Shown here piece after piece: positions 28,339 through 37,595 of a stretch of DNA of 64,000 nt (positions within the stretch are counted from its first letter, which is position 1; every line of letters begins with the position of its first letter). Position numbers and translations under genes: made by a program. The DNA lies in the NCBI GenBank assembly GCA_963748925.1, contig CAVVKG010000006.1, forward strand, positions 87,586 to 151,585, given 5' to 3'. The DNA is from Cryomorpha sp963748925. GTDB lineage: Bacteria; Bacteroidota; Bacteroidia; Flavobacteriales_D; Cryomorphaceae. The notes below the pieces were generated by a model. It made no database searches, was not told where the DNA came from, and worked only from the letters and a program-made list of their open reading frames with translations.

Positions 28339-29950
28339 ATGAAGAGCTACCAACAATTCGTTTTACTTCTATGTCTCTGTGGCTTTACTTTTTTCGCCCA
28401 CCTGGGAGAGTTTGAACCGGATTTGATGGAAGCGCGAAACTTTATCACCGCGCGGGAAATGCTCAATGATGGTCACTGGATTTCTCCTACAATGAATGGT
28501 GAGCCGAGGCTTGAAAAACCACCGTTCCCTACCTGGATTACTGCCTTCTCGGCAAAATTTGGTGGTGGACTTGACGATCCTTTTACGATGCGATTTCCGG
28601 CGGCAGCCTCTGCCACCCTTATGGTATCTTTTCTTCTTCGGATTTTGCCGTGAGCTGAGCAAGGAAAAGTACCTTCCACTGCTAGGGGCTGCAATTATGG
28701 CTACCAGCCTTATGGTAATTCAGCAGGGGCGAACCAATAGCTGGGATATTCACGCGCATGCTTATATGCTGGGAAGTTTGTGGATGCTGCTGCGCGGCTG
28801 GCAAAGTGGTGGATGGCTTAACTTTGTAGCATCGGGAATATTGATGGGGCTGTCAATCCTGAGCAAGGGCCCCGTTCCGCTATATGTGCTTTGGCTCCCT
28901 TTTCTACTTGCGTATGGGTTTGGCTATAAAAACGGGGTTCTTAAGCGCTACTGGAAGCAAACCCTTCTCGTGTTTCTTCTAGGTTTGATGGTGGGGTTTG
29001 CATGGAGAATTTATATCTACCTTGAACTCCCCGAGGTAATGGAATATGTGATAAATAAGGAAACCGGCTCTTGGGGAGACCGCCATGTAAGACCATTCTT
29101 TTTTTACCTCCATTTTCCGGTATTTATCGGAATTTGGTCGGTTTTTGTTATCGCGAGCTTCTTTTACAAATATGCCAAGGAGCGGGTAAACAAGTTTGGA
29201 AATTACCGCTTTGCCCTTTTATTCATTCTTATTTCAGTTTTCCTTTTATCGGTTGTTCCAACTAAAAAAGAACGCTACCTTCTGCCCGTTATGATTCCCA
29301 TGGCACTCATGGCTACGTATATGGTTTATGCCCTCATTCGAGCCTTTAGAGAAAAAAGCGACAAGAAATGGGACCGCATTGTCCTCCGTATTTTTTCGCT
29401 GATAATTGGCGTTTCCGCTACTGTTCTGCCAATTATTGCCTGGTTCTTAAAAGACCAGTACAACTCCGGCATACTATTTATTTCAGGCGTTATAATAATA
29501 GGGTTGCTCGGCTTCCGCGAATTGTATTTGATTAAATCCAATAACGCATCGAAGCTTGTCGTCAATGCTATGGCCATTATTGCAGTGGTTAGCGGGATAC
29601 TCACCCCGCAATTATCTGATGTTTATTACCAATATCCCGGTTTTAAGAGTATATCCGAAATTCACGAAATCCCTAAACTTCAGGGTTTGCCTGTGCTAGC
29701 CAATTCAAAAGATCTCAATATGAAAATGGTGTGGGCTGTTGGAAGCAAAGTGGGATACATAAATTTTGCTGAACCCAATTGGGAATCTGAACTTCCTGTT
29801 GTACTCATTTGTGGCACACCTGCCGCCGACTGCATACCTGAGGAAGTTCTGCAAAAATTAGAACTGGAAGACTATGGAGTATTTGACTACTTTAGAAAAG
29901 ATTCTAAGTACAAAACGCACGTTTATTATATTTCAACCCATGCTGACTAA
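28339..29950 (+). pseudogene. ArnT-like (GT83/GT39) glycosyltransferase interrupted by a frameshift
   Basis: Integral membrane glycosyltransferase that would move a sugar from a polyprenyl-phosphate donor to a lipid or glycan acceptor in the periplasm. The N-terminal part reads in one frame (28339-28653): signal-anchor helix, EPDLMEARNF, then GEPRLEKPPFPTW, the acidic and substrate loop motifs of the family. The rest reads one base out of phase to 29950 (FGFCRELSKEKYLP onward, about 10 transmembrane helices, RHVRPFFFY). Skipping one base in the T/C-rich run near 28630-28640 restores a single protein of about 536 residues. Either a real inactivating mutation or a sequence error. The downstream GDPD gene overlaps its stop by 11 bp. 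Confidence 0.8.
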
Positions 29951-30818
29951 AATTTGTGGAGTACTGATAGTAGGGCTGCTTATTTGCAGCTGTGGCTCTG
30001 TTGATACAGATGCAATCGATAACCTGAATAACGGGAAGATACTAAAACTGGGTCATGCCGGATTGGGATTTGAATCGGTTCTCAATCCGTTTAACCCGTA
30101 TCCTGCTAACAGTTTTACAGCTCTCAAAAAAGCCATGGACTATGGCGCTGATGGGGTAGAGGTAGATGTGCAAATGACGAAAGACAGCGTGCTGGTTCTC
30201 TTTCACGATTTAACACTGGATGAAACTACCAATCTGGAAGGATGTATTCAGGAAAAAACGTGGATTGAAATTGAAGGTGGGAAATATGAACTTGGCTTTT
30301 TTTACGATCTCTTTCAGTCTGATAAGATTATGCGCCTCGATAGTTTGCTATCCTGGTTTCAAACCTTCGAAGAGTTTCCCTATATCCACTTCGATACGCG
30401 GATTTACAACATTTGTAATGAAGAAAACCCCTATGCCTATTCCGGCAAATTGGCTCCTGCGCTTTTGAGTTTACTCGATGAGTATAAGGTACCCGAAGAT
30501 AAGGTCCTCATTATTTCTACAACAGGCAAGTTTTTGGAATATTTGCGGGACTTACAATCGCCTTACCCGCTCTCTTACGAAGAAACGGGCGACTTCGACA
30601 AAGGTTTAAAAGCGGTGTTGGATTTAGGAATTACTTCCATGACCATAAAACCCAGGTTGATTACAGCAGAAAAGGTGGCTCAGGCTCACCAACAAAATAT
30701 CGAAATAGTAACTTTCGGAGGCAAATCACGTGGTGGAACAGAAGATTTAATCGAACTTAATCCTGATGTAATTCACACCAACAATATTCGGGCGCTGGTT
30801 GATTTACTCGATGAGTAG
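29940..30818 (+). CDS. Glycerophosphodiester phosphodiesterase family lipoprotein
   Basis: A 292-residue enzyme of the GDPD family, hydrolysing glycerophosphodiesters to glycerol-3-phosphate and an alcohol. Lipobox LICSC (Cys18) indicates an outer-membrane or periplasmic lipoprotein. Catalytic motifs: LGHAG (usually HRG), GVEVDVQ (metal-binding Glu/Asp) and VLFHD (catalytic His). The change of HRG to HAG removes the Arg common in the family; activity is still plausible but should be tested. The ATG at 29940 starts the lipoprotein signal and overlaps the upstream glycosyltransferase stop by 11 bp; the open frame continues to 29874. Role in membrane lipid turnover is inferred. Confidence 0.82.
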   Translation: MLTKICGVLIVGLLICSCGSVDTDAIDNLNNGKILKLGHAGLGFESVLNPFNPYPANSFTALKKAMDYGADGVEVDVQMTKDSVLVLFHDLTLDETTNLEGCIQEKTWIEIEGGKYELGFFYDLFQSDKIMRLDSLLSWFQTFEEFPYIHFDTRIYNICNEENPYAYSGKLAPALLSLLDEYKVPEDKVLIISTTGKFLEYLRDLQSPYPLSYEETGDFDKGLKAVLDLGITSMTIKPRLITAEKVAQAHQQNIEIVTFGGKSRGGTEDLIELNPDVIHTNNIRALVDLLDE

Positions 30819-30949
30819 GATGTTGATTGAATTAGTTTTAAGAGTAGCTATACTTGAAGATTCGTGAATAACCATTTTCTTAAATTAAAGTTGCAACTGG
30901 TCGTCATCGGGACAAAAATTTGTGCGACCGGCAAATTCAACAATCATAA

Positions 30950-31378
30950 ATGGAGCAAAGAGATTTTCTAAAGGATCAGATTGAACAAATGGGGAAAGTC
31001 CTGGCTAGAGTACTGGCCGATTTTTTCCACATGAAAAATGACAATAATGCGTCAGAAGGAGTTGAGATTGCTAACCAGCACTTACGTGAAAAAATCGATA
31101 TCGACATTGTAAAATTGACAGGTCTGAATAAAGGAGAATTAGTGGACTACTGCATGAATCGGAATCTTACCGCTGATCATCTAGAGTTTCTGGCCGAATA
31201 CTTGAAGGAAGCCGGATTGGCAGAAAGTAGTTCAGATAAACAAGGAGCGAAAAAATATTGGCTCACAGCAATTGAACTTCTGGAGATAGGGAATGAGATA
31301 TCACGAGTCATTTCATTTGAAGGGTTGAATAGAAAAATTGAAATAGAAGGCCTCTTGAAGGGCCATGTAAATTCTTGA
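30950..31378 (+). CDS. Conserved hypothetical helical protein
   Basis: A 142-residue, mostly alpha-helical soluble protein without signal peptide or membrane segment. It opens with MEQRDFLKDQIEQMGKVLAR and has a repeated helix pattern reminiscent of TPR-like small proteins (YWLTAIELLEIGNEI). No catalytic motif is recognised and no family can be named with confidence. The ORF is isolated, with 131 bp upstream and 415 bp downstream free of genes. Base composition matches its neighbours. Confidence 0.65.
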   Translation: MEQRDFLKDQIEQMGKVLARVLADFFHMKNDNNASEGVEIANQHLREKIDIDIVKLTGLNKGELVDYCMNRNLTADHLEFLAEYLKEAGLAESSSDKQGAKKYWLTAIELLEIGNEISRVISFEGLNRKIEIEGLLKGHVNS

Positions 31379-31793
31379 AAGACTTATCTTTGCTTCGTCA
31401 TACTTTTGGCTAGGTGACACTTGCTAAAATTTAGCGCCGAAGTTTACTTAGCCGAAGGAATGGCGTTTAAAAGCGCACTATAAATAACCTTAGTGCTCAT
31501 TGTATGAAACTATGCGCTCCGCAGGGTATTCACCCTGCGATCCTCAAGAGGAATCTGCCACAACTTCTTGACCAGCCTCTGGCTTGATCCGAATTCTGCT
31601 CTGCTGCGAAATCTTTGCTTCGCTGGGTATTCACCCTGCCGAATCTAAGCCTCACAGCTCTCAGTTTGCAACCACTACTGCGTAGCTCACCAAATCCAAG
31701 GCTTGGTGCCCTTTGCGAAAACTTAGCGCCTTTGCGGTTAAAAGCACATAAAAAACTCACTTCAACCCACTGAATTCGCAACCGAGAACAAAA
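31379..31793. repeat. Intergenic region with short palindromic repeats
   Basis: 415 bp between convergent genes. It contains a perfect inverted repeat GCAGGGT-ATTC-ACCCTGC at 31521-31538 and a near copy (CTGGGTATTCACCCTGC) at 31623-31639. At 31705-31745 it holds, on the minus strand, CCGCAAAGGCGCTAAG followed by TTTTCGCAAAGGGCACC, a motif type seen between genes in many Bacteroidota; a related fragment is at 37168. The region behaves like a hotspot for small repeats. The ORF at 31530-31781 inside it is not credible. Confidence 0.6.
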
Positions 31794-32531
31794 TCAAACC
31801 CCAAGTTTCTTAATTTGAATGATTTTCATCCGGTGTAAACCTCTCATTATTAAATAGGTCGGATCAATTTCATGCCACCTTACTCCTCCAAAATTAGGAT
31901 TGCTGCTTCTTTTATGGTGATTGTTGTGGTAAGCTTCGCCCATCATCAAAAAGTCAAAAGGAAGAAAATTCTTTGAGGTATCCTTAAGTTTGAAATTCAT
32001 GTATCCGTATATATGGGCAAACCAGTTTATAATAGCACCGTGAATGGGAGCCATTAAAAATACGATAGGTAGCAATAACCATTGCCACCAGGCCGTGGTG
32101 AAAAAATAAAAGAAGGCCACATATCCTATTCCCCACAGCACTCTGGAAAGCATCGAACTGGCAAACAAATCAAAGCTCTTCCATTGGGGTATGTCGGTCG
32201 TAAATTGCTCTTCAACCTTAATCCGGCCTCTATTTATATCCTGGTAAACTTTCTTTGTCTTCCACATCATTGCAAAAAGGCTCTTGTCGTATTTGGGGGA
32301 GTGAGGATCTTTTTCGGTATCCGCGTAAGCATGATGTATTCTGTGCATAACGCCATAACCATAAGCACTCAGGTAACTGCTCCCTTGAAAAATCCAGGTT
32401 AAAACGTAGGTAACTTTCTCCATAAATTTTGACATGGTAAAAGTTTGATGCGCTGAATACCTGTGAAGGAAAAAAGTCTGGAAGAAAAGACCTCCATACC
32501 AAAGCACTAGAATGAATATAATTATTGCCAT
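31794..32531 (-). CDS. Acyl-CoA (delta-9-type) fatty acid desaturase
   Basis: A 245-residue membrane di-iron desaturase that inserts a cis double bond into saturated acyl chains. The three histidine boxes are present: HRYSAH (about residues 23-28), HRIHHAYAD (about 63-67) and HNNHHKR (near residue 206), with hydrophobic segments between them. Slightly short for the class (typically 250-300) but all iron ligands are kept. Monocistronic, flanked on both sides by gene-free regions. A role in membrane fluidity is expected from the family. Confidence 0.92.
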   Translation of the reverse strand: MAIIIFILVLWYGGLFFQTFFLHRYSAHQTFTMSKFMEKVTYVLTWIFQGSSYLSAYGYGVMHRIHHAYADTEKDPHSPKYDKSLFAMMWKTKKVYQDINRGRIKVEEQFTTDIPQWKSFDLFASSMLSRVLWGIGYVAFFYFFTTAWWQWLLLPIVFLMAPIHGAIINWFAHIYGYMNFKLKDTSKNFLPFDFLMMGEAYHNNHHKRSSNPNFGGVRWHEIDPTYLIMRGLHRMKIIQIKKLGV

Positions 32532-33150
32532 TTTTAAATACGTTTGTTAATTTAAATTGATCTGGAGCGATTGTCCTTCTTCAGTTTTTAATAGAGCTGA
32601 TTGAATCCTCTACAAATTAACATGAAAAGCCCATAACTGTTTTGGCTTGCAGCGCATTTTATTTCTGGAAGTTTATGAATCGATTGGGTTTGACTCATTG
32701 CTGTTCAAAAAATGATCTGAAAAAGAATTACTTACACCCATTGAAATCAATCTTCTTTTTTGCTGCAGAATAGTCAATCTTCGATTGGGGAATAATTATA
32801 TGCTGATCCCTTTTATTCATCACCTAACCAGATTGCGGCCACAAGTATTTGCTTTACAAAAAATCGAAACCGAAATCAGGGAAGGAGAAAATAAGAAAGG
32901 AAATCATGCGAGTGAATTGCTGATAGCGTTAGTTCGTTGCGGGATTTTTTAACCTGCCAAAGAAGTAGGTTGCACTTACATTTTTTGAAATCAAAGCCGA
33001 AAGTGGTTGAATTGATTATTTTCCTTTAATATAGAAGGCAGTTTAAGGATCAACCTCAATTCCAAAGGTTTTCTTGATTGATTCAAAAACTTAATTTTTT
33101 AAGTCACCTGTAACCTGTAAATTCGCGTTTTTAACCACCGAGTTTTTTTC
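32532..33150. other. Gene-poor intergenic region upstream of hisS
   Basis: 619 bp, AT-rich. It should hold the promoters of the divergent desaturase and hisS genes. One 50-codon frame (32800-32952) is listed separately. No repeat, terminator or RNA gene recognised. Confidence 0.5.
32800..32952 (+). CDS. Possible 50-residue small protein or gene remnant
   Basis: ATG-to-TAA frame of 50 codons encoding a protein beginning MLIPFIHHLTRLRPQVF with a charged central helix (IETEIREGENKKG). No family recognised. It could be a small gene, a remnant, or chance. Confidence 0.15.
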   Translation: MLIPFIHHLTRLRPQVFALQKIETEIREGENKKGNHASELLIALVRCGIF

Positions 33151-34541
33151 ATGTCGAAACAATTGAAACCTTCAACCCTAAAGGGTACGCGTGACTTTTT
33201 GCCAAATGTCGTTCAGCGGAGAAATTACATCTTCAACACCATTAAAACGGTTTTTGAACACTATGGCTATGAGCCAATCGAGACCCCGGCGATGGAAAAT
33301 CTGGAGACCCTCACCGGGAAATACGGCGAGGAAGGCGATCGGTTGATTTTTAAGATTTTAGCCAGAGGGGAAGAGAAGTTATCGAACTAACGACTACTTC
33401 TCTGAAAAGAAGATGGCTAACCAACGGCAACCTTGTTGTAATCTTCGGAAGTGCCCTCCGCTACGACCTCACAGTTCCCTTTGCGCGGTTCGTAGTTCAG
33501 CATCAAAACGAACTCGCTTTTCCATTCCGACGGTATCAAATACAGCCCGTTTGGCGCGCAGATCGTCCCCAGAAAGGGCGTTACCGCGAATTTTTTCAAT
33601 GTGATGCCGATGTAATCGGAACGGACTCGCTGCGCTGCGAAGTGGAAATTGTACAAATGCTCGACAATGTGTTTTCCAAACTCGACCTTCCGGTAGAGAT
33701 AAGAATTAACAACAGGAAGCTGCTCACAGCGCTGGCCGCATACGTTGGCGAAGCCGATAAACTCATTCCCCTTACCATTGCCATCGATAAGCTGGATAAA
33801 ATGCCGCTCGATAAAGTGTTAGATGACCTCGATGCTCAGGGCTTTTCCGCGGAAGCGCAAACCAAACTCAAAACAGTACTTGAAGCCGCCCGTGATTTGA
33901 AAGACAGCGAGGCGCTTATGAACCAAATGGATAAAGTCTTTGCCGGGAATTCTGATGGAGAGAAAGGGCTGGAAGAATTGCGGTACGTATTTTCGAAAGT
34001 GAAAATGCTCGGCCTTGAAACGGCTATGCTACGCTTTGATATGAGCCTGGCCCGTGGATTGAACTATTATACCGGAGCTATTTTTGAAGTGGTGCCGCTT
34101 ACCGAACAACAAGTTGGGAGTATATCTGGCGGAGGAAGATACGACGATCTTACCGGTGTGTTTGGCATGCAGGGTATGTCTGGCGTAGGAATCTCATTTG
34201 GTGCCGACAGAATTTACGATTTGCTCGATGCCCGAAATGGTTTCCCAGCCGACCAAATTACAGGTACAGAATTGCTCTTCGTTTACTTTAGCGAAGCTGA
34301 AGCCGATTATTGTCATGAGTTGCTAGGCAACTTGCGCAAATCGGGCATTCGTGCAGAGCTATATCCGGATGCAGCCAAGATGAAGAAGCAAATGAAATAC
34401 GCAAATGATAAGAAAATTCCATTTGTGGCTGTGGTAGGAGAAAATGAGATGGCCGCAAATTCGGTAACCCTTAAAAATATGGAAACAGGAACGCAGGAAT
34501 TAATATCCAAAGGTGAACTTAAAAACCTAATCCGTAAGTAA
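33151..34541 (+). pseudogene. hisS: Histidyl-tRNA synthetase, reading frame broken
   Basis: Class II aminoacyl-tRNA synthetase charging tRNA-His. The N-terminal frame (33151-33390) gives KGTRDFLPN (motif 1 region) and GKYGEEGDRLIFKIL; the C-terminal frame, open from 33354 to 34541, gives ALRYDLTVPFARFV, RYQIQPVWRADRPQKGRYREF (motif 2), ISGGGRYDDL and the anticodon-binding domain (ELLFVYFSEAEADY onward). The two parts are out of phase, with the break between about 33360 and 33450, where family members have a variable ~30-residue stretch. Summed length (about 460) is normal. For an essential gene this suggests a sequence error or a second copy elsewhere. The stop overlaps the hutH start (TAATG). 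Confidence 0.85.
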
Positions 34542-36046
34542 TGACCCATCAAATTTCGAATGACCATTTAACCATAGAAAGAGTAGCAGAAATTTTTTCA
34601 CAAAAGGCCAGTCTGGAGCTTTCTGCAGGGGCCAGAGAGAGAATTCAGAAATGCAGGGATTTTCTCGATGATAAAATTGAGCGCTCGGAGAGTCCGATTT
34701 ATGGAATCAATACCGGATTTGGCTCACTTTGCAACAAGTCTATTGGCCGGGAGAGCCTGGAACAACTCCAAACCAATTTGGTGATGTCTCACGCTTGTGG
34801 AACAGGTCGCCCGGTGGATCAGCCGCTCGTTAAACTAATGCTTTTGCTTAAAATTCAAGGGCTTTCATATGGTCATAGTGGCATAAATGTGGCCACTGTA
34901 GAGCGACTTATTTGGTTTTTCAACAACGATATTTTGCCGGTGGTTTATGAACAGGGAAGCCTCGGTGCTTCAGGCGATCTAGCTCCACTGGCCCACCTCG
35001 CTCTTCCATTGCTTGGCCTTGGTGAGGTATACATCAATGGAATAATTACTCCTACAGCCGAGGTCTTAAAAAGCCATCAATTAGAACCCATTACGCTGCG
35101 CTCGAAGGAAGGTCTGGCCCTTCTAAACGGAACGCAATTTATGAGTGCTTATGGAGTGCATACCCTTATAAAGGCCGAACACCTGCTCGATGTAGCAGAT
35201 ATTACGGCCGCCGCTTCGCTTGAAGCATACGATGGTCGGAGTGAACCTTATAAAGATGAAGTACACGCTATCAGACGCCACGCAGGTCAGCGAAAAGTTG
35301 CTAAAAACATACGAAGTATTCTCAGCGATAGCAAAACCTGGCCAACGAATAAGCCTCACGTGCAAGATCCGTACAGTTTTCGCTGTGTGCCGCAGGTTCA
35401 CGGGGCTTCTCGCGATGCCATCGCCCACGTTAAGAGCGTTTTTGAAAATGAAATCAATGCAGTAACCGATAATCCTACCGTTTTTCCCGATTCCGACGAT
35501 ATTATTTCTGCAGGTAATTTTCACGGACAACCACTCGCCATTTCACTCGATTATTTGGCAATAGCCATGGCCGAGATCGGCAGCATTTCTGAAAGGAGAA
35601 CTTATAAGCTCGTAGGAGGAGAACGCGGTTTGCCGGCTTTTTTGGTCGCTAATTCCGGATTGAATTCCGGTTTTATGATTCCGCAATATACTGCTGCCAG
35701 CATTGTGAGCAAAAACAAACAGCTTTGCACTCCTTCATCGGTTGACACAATCGACTCAAGCAATGGACAGGAAGATCATGTGAGCATGGGTGCCAACGGA
35801 GCCGTAAAAGCCGCTGAGATAGTAGGGAATGTTGAAACTGTTCTTGGTATTGAATTGCTTAACGCCATGCAGGCCATAGATTTACGCGGAATTGAAGGAA
35901 TGGCCTCGACCATTACATCAATTCATCTAGAATTTAGAAAACAAGTAGCCTTTCTCAAGGAAGACTGCGAATTATATCCACTTATTTCAAAATCCAAAAA
36001 ATTTGTCGCAGACCTCGATGCAAGAAAGTGGATCAGTAAGCACTGA
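34541..36046 (+). CDS. hutH: Histidine ammonia-lyase
   Basis: A 501-residue cytosolic lyase turning L-histidine into urocanate and ammonia, the first step of histidine breakdown. The MIO prosthetic group forms from Ala-Ser-Gly in GSLGASGDLAPLAH (about residues 142-155). Other family segments: YGINTGFGSLC, NGTQFMSAYG, QDPYSFRCVPQVHG, SSNGQEDHVSMGANGA. Length matches HutH (about 500). The ATG overlaps the last base of the hisS stop, so charging and degradation genes for the same amino acid are translationally coupled. No hutU, hutI or hutG is nearby, which is unusual. A tyrosine-active relative is less likely given the motif set. Confidence 0.93.
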   Translation: MTHQISNDHLTIERVAEIFSQKASLELSAGARERIQKCRDFLDDKIERSESPIYGINTGFGSLCNKSIGRESLEQLQTNLVMSHACGTGRPVDQPLVKLMLLLKIQGLSYGHSGINVATVERLIWFFNNDILPVVYEQGSLGASGDLAPLAHLALPLLGLGEVYINGIITPTAEVLKSHQLEPITLRSKEGLALLNGTQFMSAYGVHTLIKAEHLLDVADITAAASLEAYDGRSEPYKDEVHAIRRHAGQRKVAKNIRSILSDSKTWPTNKPHVQDPYSFRCVPQVHGASRDAIAHVKSVFENEINAVTDNPTVFPDSDDIISAGNFHGQPLAISLDYLAIAMAEIGSISERRTYKLVGGERGLPAFLVANSGLNSGFMIPQYTAASIVSKNKQLCTPSSVDTIDSSNGQEDHVSMGANGAVKAAEIVGNVETVLGIELLNAMQAIDLRGIEGMASTITSIHLEFRKQVAFLKEDCELYPLISKSKKFVADLDARKWISKH

Positions 36047-36500
36047 GCCAACTAAGTTCTTAAGGGTACTGTGTGCACTTTCGGGTGTGAATGCCCTGTA
36101 TGGAATAATTACCGGATTGAGCACAGCGATTTCACCTCCCGACGTGGATGATACCTTTATAAATGATCTTTTTGGGCAGCTCGAAGAGTTCGAACTTCCC
36201 ATTGCTGATCTTTCGGATGAAGTGAAGGAATACTACTTAAATTTAATGCTCGACCTAGGAAATTTTGGAGCGGCCAATTTCCTGTTTTTTGCCGTTCAGC
36301 TAATTGGTGTTATTATGATTTATCGCTTAAGCCGAATTGGATTCGTGCTTTACACCGTAGCTCAAATAGGGTTGGCAGCCACGCCTGTTATCTTCGCCAA
36401 CTTCAATACTTTCGGTAAAATTACTTTTGCTATGACCCTCGTTTGGAATGCCATTTGGGTCGTTATGTACGCCACACAGCTAAAGCGTTTCCCAAAATGA
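36018..36500 (+). CDS. Hypothetical membrane protein
   Basis: A 160-residue protein with about four transmembrane segments (roughly 15-37, 77-102, 105-127, 133-153 by eye) and an acidic extracytoplasmic loop (PPDVDDTFINDLFGQLEEFELP). No family recognised. The ATG at 36018 overlaps the hutH 3' end by 29 bp; the open frame reaches back to a TTG at 36003. Its stop overlaps the start of the next gene (ATGA). It lies within a tightly packed hisS-hutH-membrane protein-hydrolase run, so it is likely co-expressed. Confidence 0.7.
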   Translation: MQESGSVSTEPTKFLRVLCALSGVNALYGIITGLSTAISPPDVDDTFINDLFGQLEEFELPIADLSDEVKEYYLNLMLDLGNFGAANFLFFAVQLIGVIMIYRLSRIGFVLYTVAQIGLAATPVIFANFNTFGKITFAMTLVWNAIWVVMYATQLKRFPK

Positions 36501-37141
36501 AAATATATCTTTTTAGCGGTTTGGGAGCTGATGAACGGTTGTTCCAAAACTTAAAGCCTGTACCGGGCTATACTTATGTTCCATTGCCTTATGTGGCTCC
36601 GGCTTCCGCCAAAACACTGGCAGACTATGCCGATTTGATGATTGAAGAGTACCAATTTGAAACCCCCTGCATTCTGGGTGGTGTTTCGATAGGAGGAATG
36701 ATAGCCCAGGAAATAGCGCAAAAGATAAACGCCGAGAAGCTGATCCTGATTTCTACCCTGCAATACAGCTATGAATTGCCAAAAATTTTCAAGCTCGGTG
36801 ATAATATGCTGATGAAATCGCTGCTTGCTAAACCCATCCTGGAAGTGGTGGCAACAATCGGTGATAAGTTTACCATCAAATCGGAGAAGGGTAGAAAGCT
36901 ATTTTACACGATGCTCTATGATTCGGACGGTGCATTTATGAAATTTGGTGCCGGCGTAGTATTGGGCTGGCAGCCTCCTGTCGCGAAAGTTCCTGTTATC
37001 AGGGTGCATGGCACCAACGACCGCGTTTTTCCGCTTTCGCGAATAAAAGAGTGCATTCCGATAAAAGGAGGCAATCATTTCATGGTTTTCGAAAAAGGAG
37101 AGGAGATAGGAGAGGTGTTGAAAAGGGAGTTGGGAACTTAA
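36497..37141 (+). CDS. Alpha/beta hydrolase family protein
   Basis: A 214-residue cytosolic alpha/beta hydrolase. Nucleophile elbow GGVSIGGM (Ser about residue 74), acid in RVHGTNDRVFP and catalytic His in KGGNHFMV complete the triad order. The substrate is not predictable; the small size without a lid domain fits a minor esterase or thioesterase. ATG at 36497 overlaps the stop of the membrane-protein gene (ATGA), so it is the last gene of the coupled hisS-hutH run. The upstream open frame (to 36443) is rejected in favour of this coupled start. Confidence 0.82.
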   Translation: MKIYLFSGLGADERLFQNLKPVPGYTYVPLPYVAPASAKTLADYADLMIEEYQFETPCILGGVSIGGMIAQEIAQKINAEKLILISTLQYSYELPKIFKLGDNMLMKSLLAKPILEVVATIGDKFTIKSEKGRKLFYTMLYDSDGAFMKFGAGVVLGWQPPVAKVPVIRVHGTNDRVFPLSRIKECIPIKGGNHFMVFEKGEEIGEVLKRELGT

Positions 37142-37595
37142 CCGAGTCTAATTTTCATTCTTTTTTAACCGCAAAGAGGTGTGATATTATTCGCAACACC
37201 TAATTGCGCACTTGCATTGGGGAGTCTTCTTGGTAATTTTAAAGAAACGAGTTTTGTTTCTAACTTCCATAGAGGCTGATGATATGGCGCAGTACCCACG
37301 TTATTTCCATCGCTGCAAATGGTATTTTCGACTTATTACAATATATCTAGGTTATGCCTGTTTAAATGTGACATAATAGCTTTTCTGTAGCCTTATGAAG
37401 GCTGAAAATCTACAAATACCGATAGCTCCAAAATAATAAATAGTCAATAGACAAAAGACAAATTAACCTTAAGCTAATCTCGAAGACCGCTTATCCAGCG
37501 ATCTTTACCATTCGTCATCTTTTTAAAATGAGGTTAAATAAGAAGCCGATATTTGCCACCGAAAACTAGACCTAACCTCTTACCGAAATTCTCTC
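37142..37595. other. Intergenic region upstream of second TonB receptor
   Basis: 454 bp, AT-rich. Contains a TTAACCGCAAAG fragment at 37168 related to the repeat at 31705-31745. GATATTTG near 37548 is one mismatch from the TAnnTTTG -7 consensus, but no -33 partner was found. Nothing else recognised. Confidence 0.5.

Noticed and set aside
31530..31781. 83-codon minus-strand frame downstream of the desaturase
   Set aside because: Built from the palindromic repeats and the CCGCAAAGGCGC-type motif.
33413..33604. 63-codon frame in the middle of hisS
   Set aside because: Out of frame with the HisRS motifs that continue across it.
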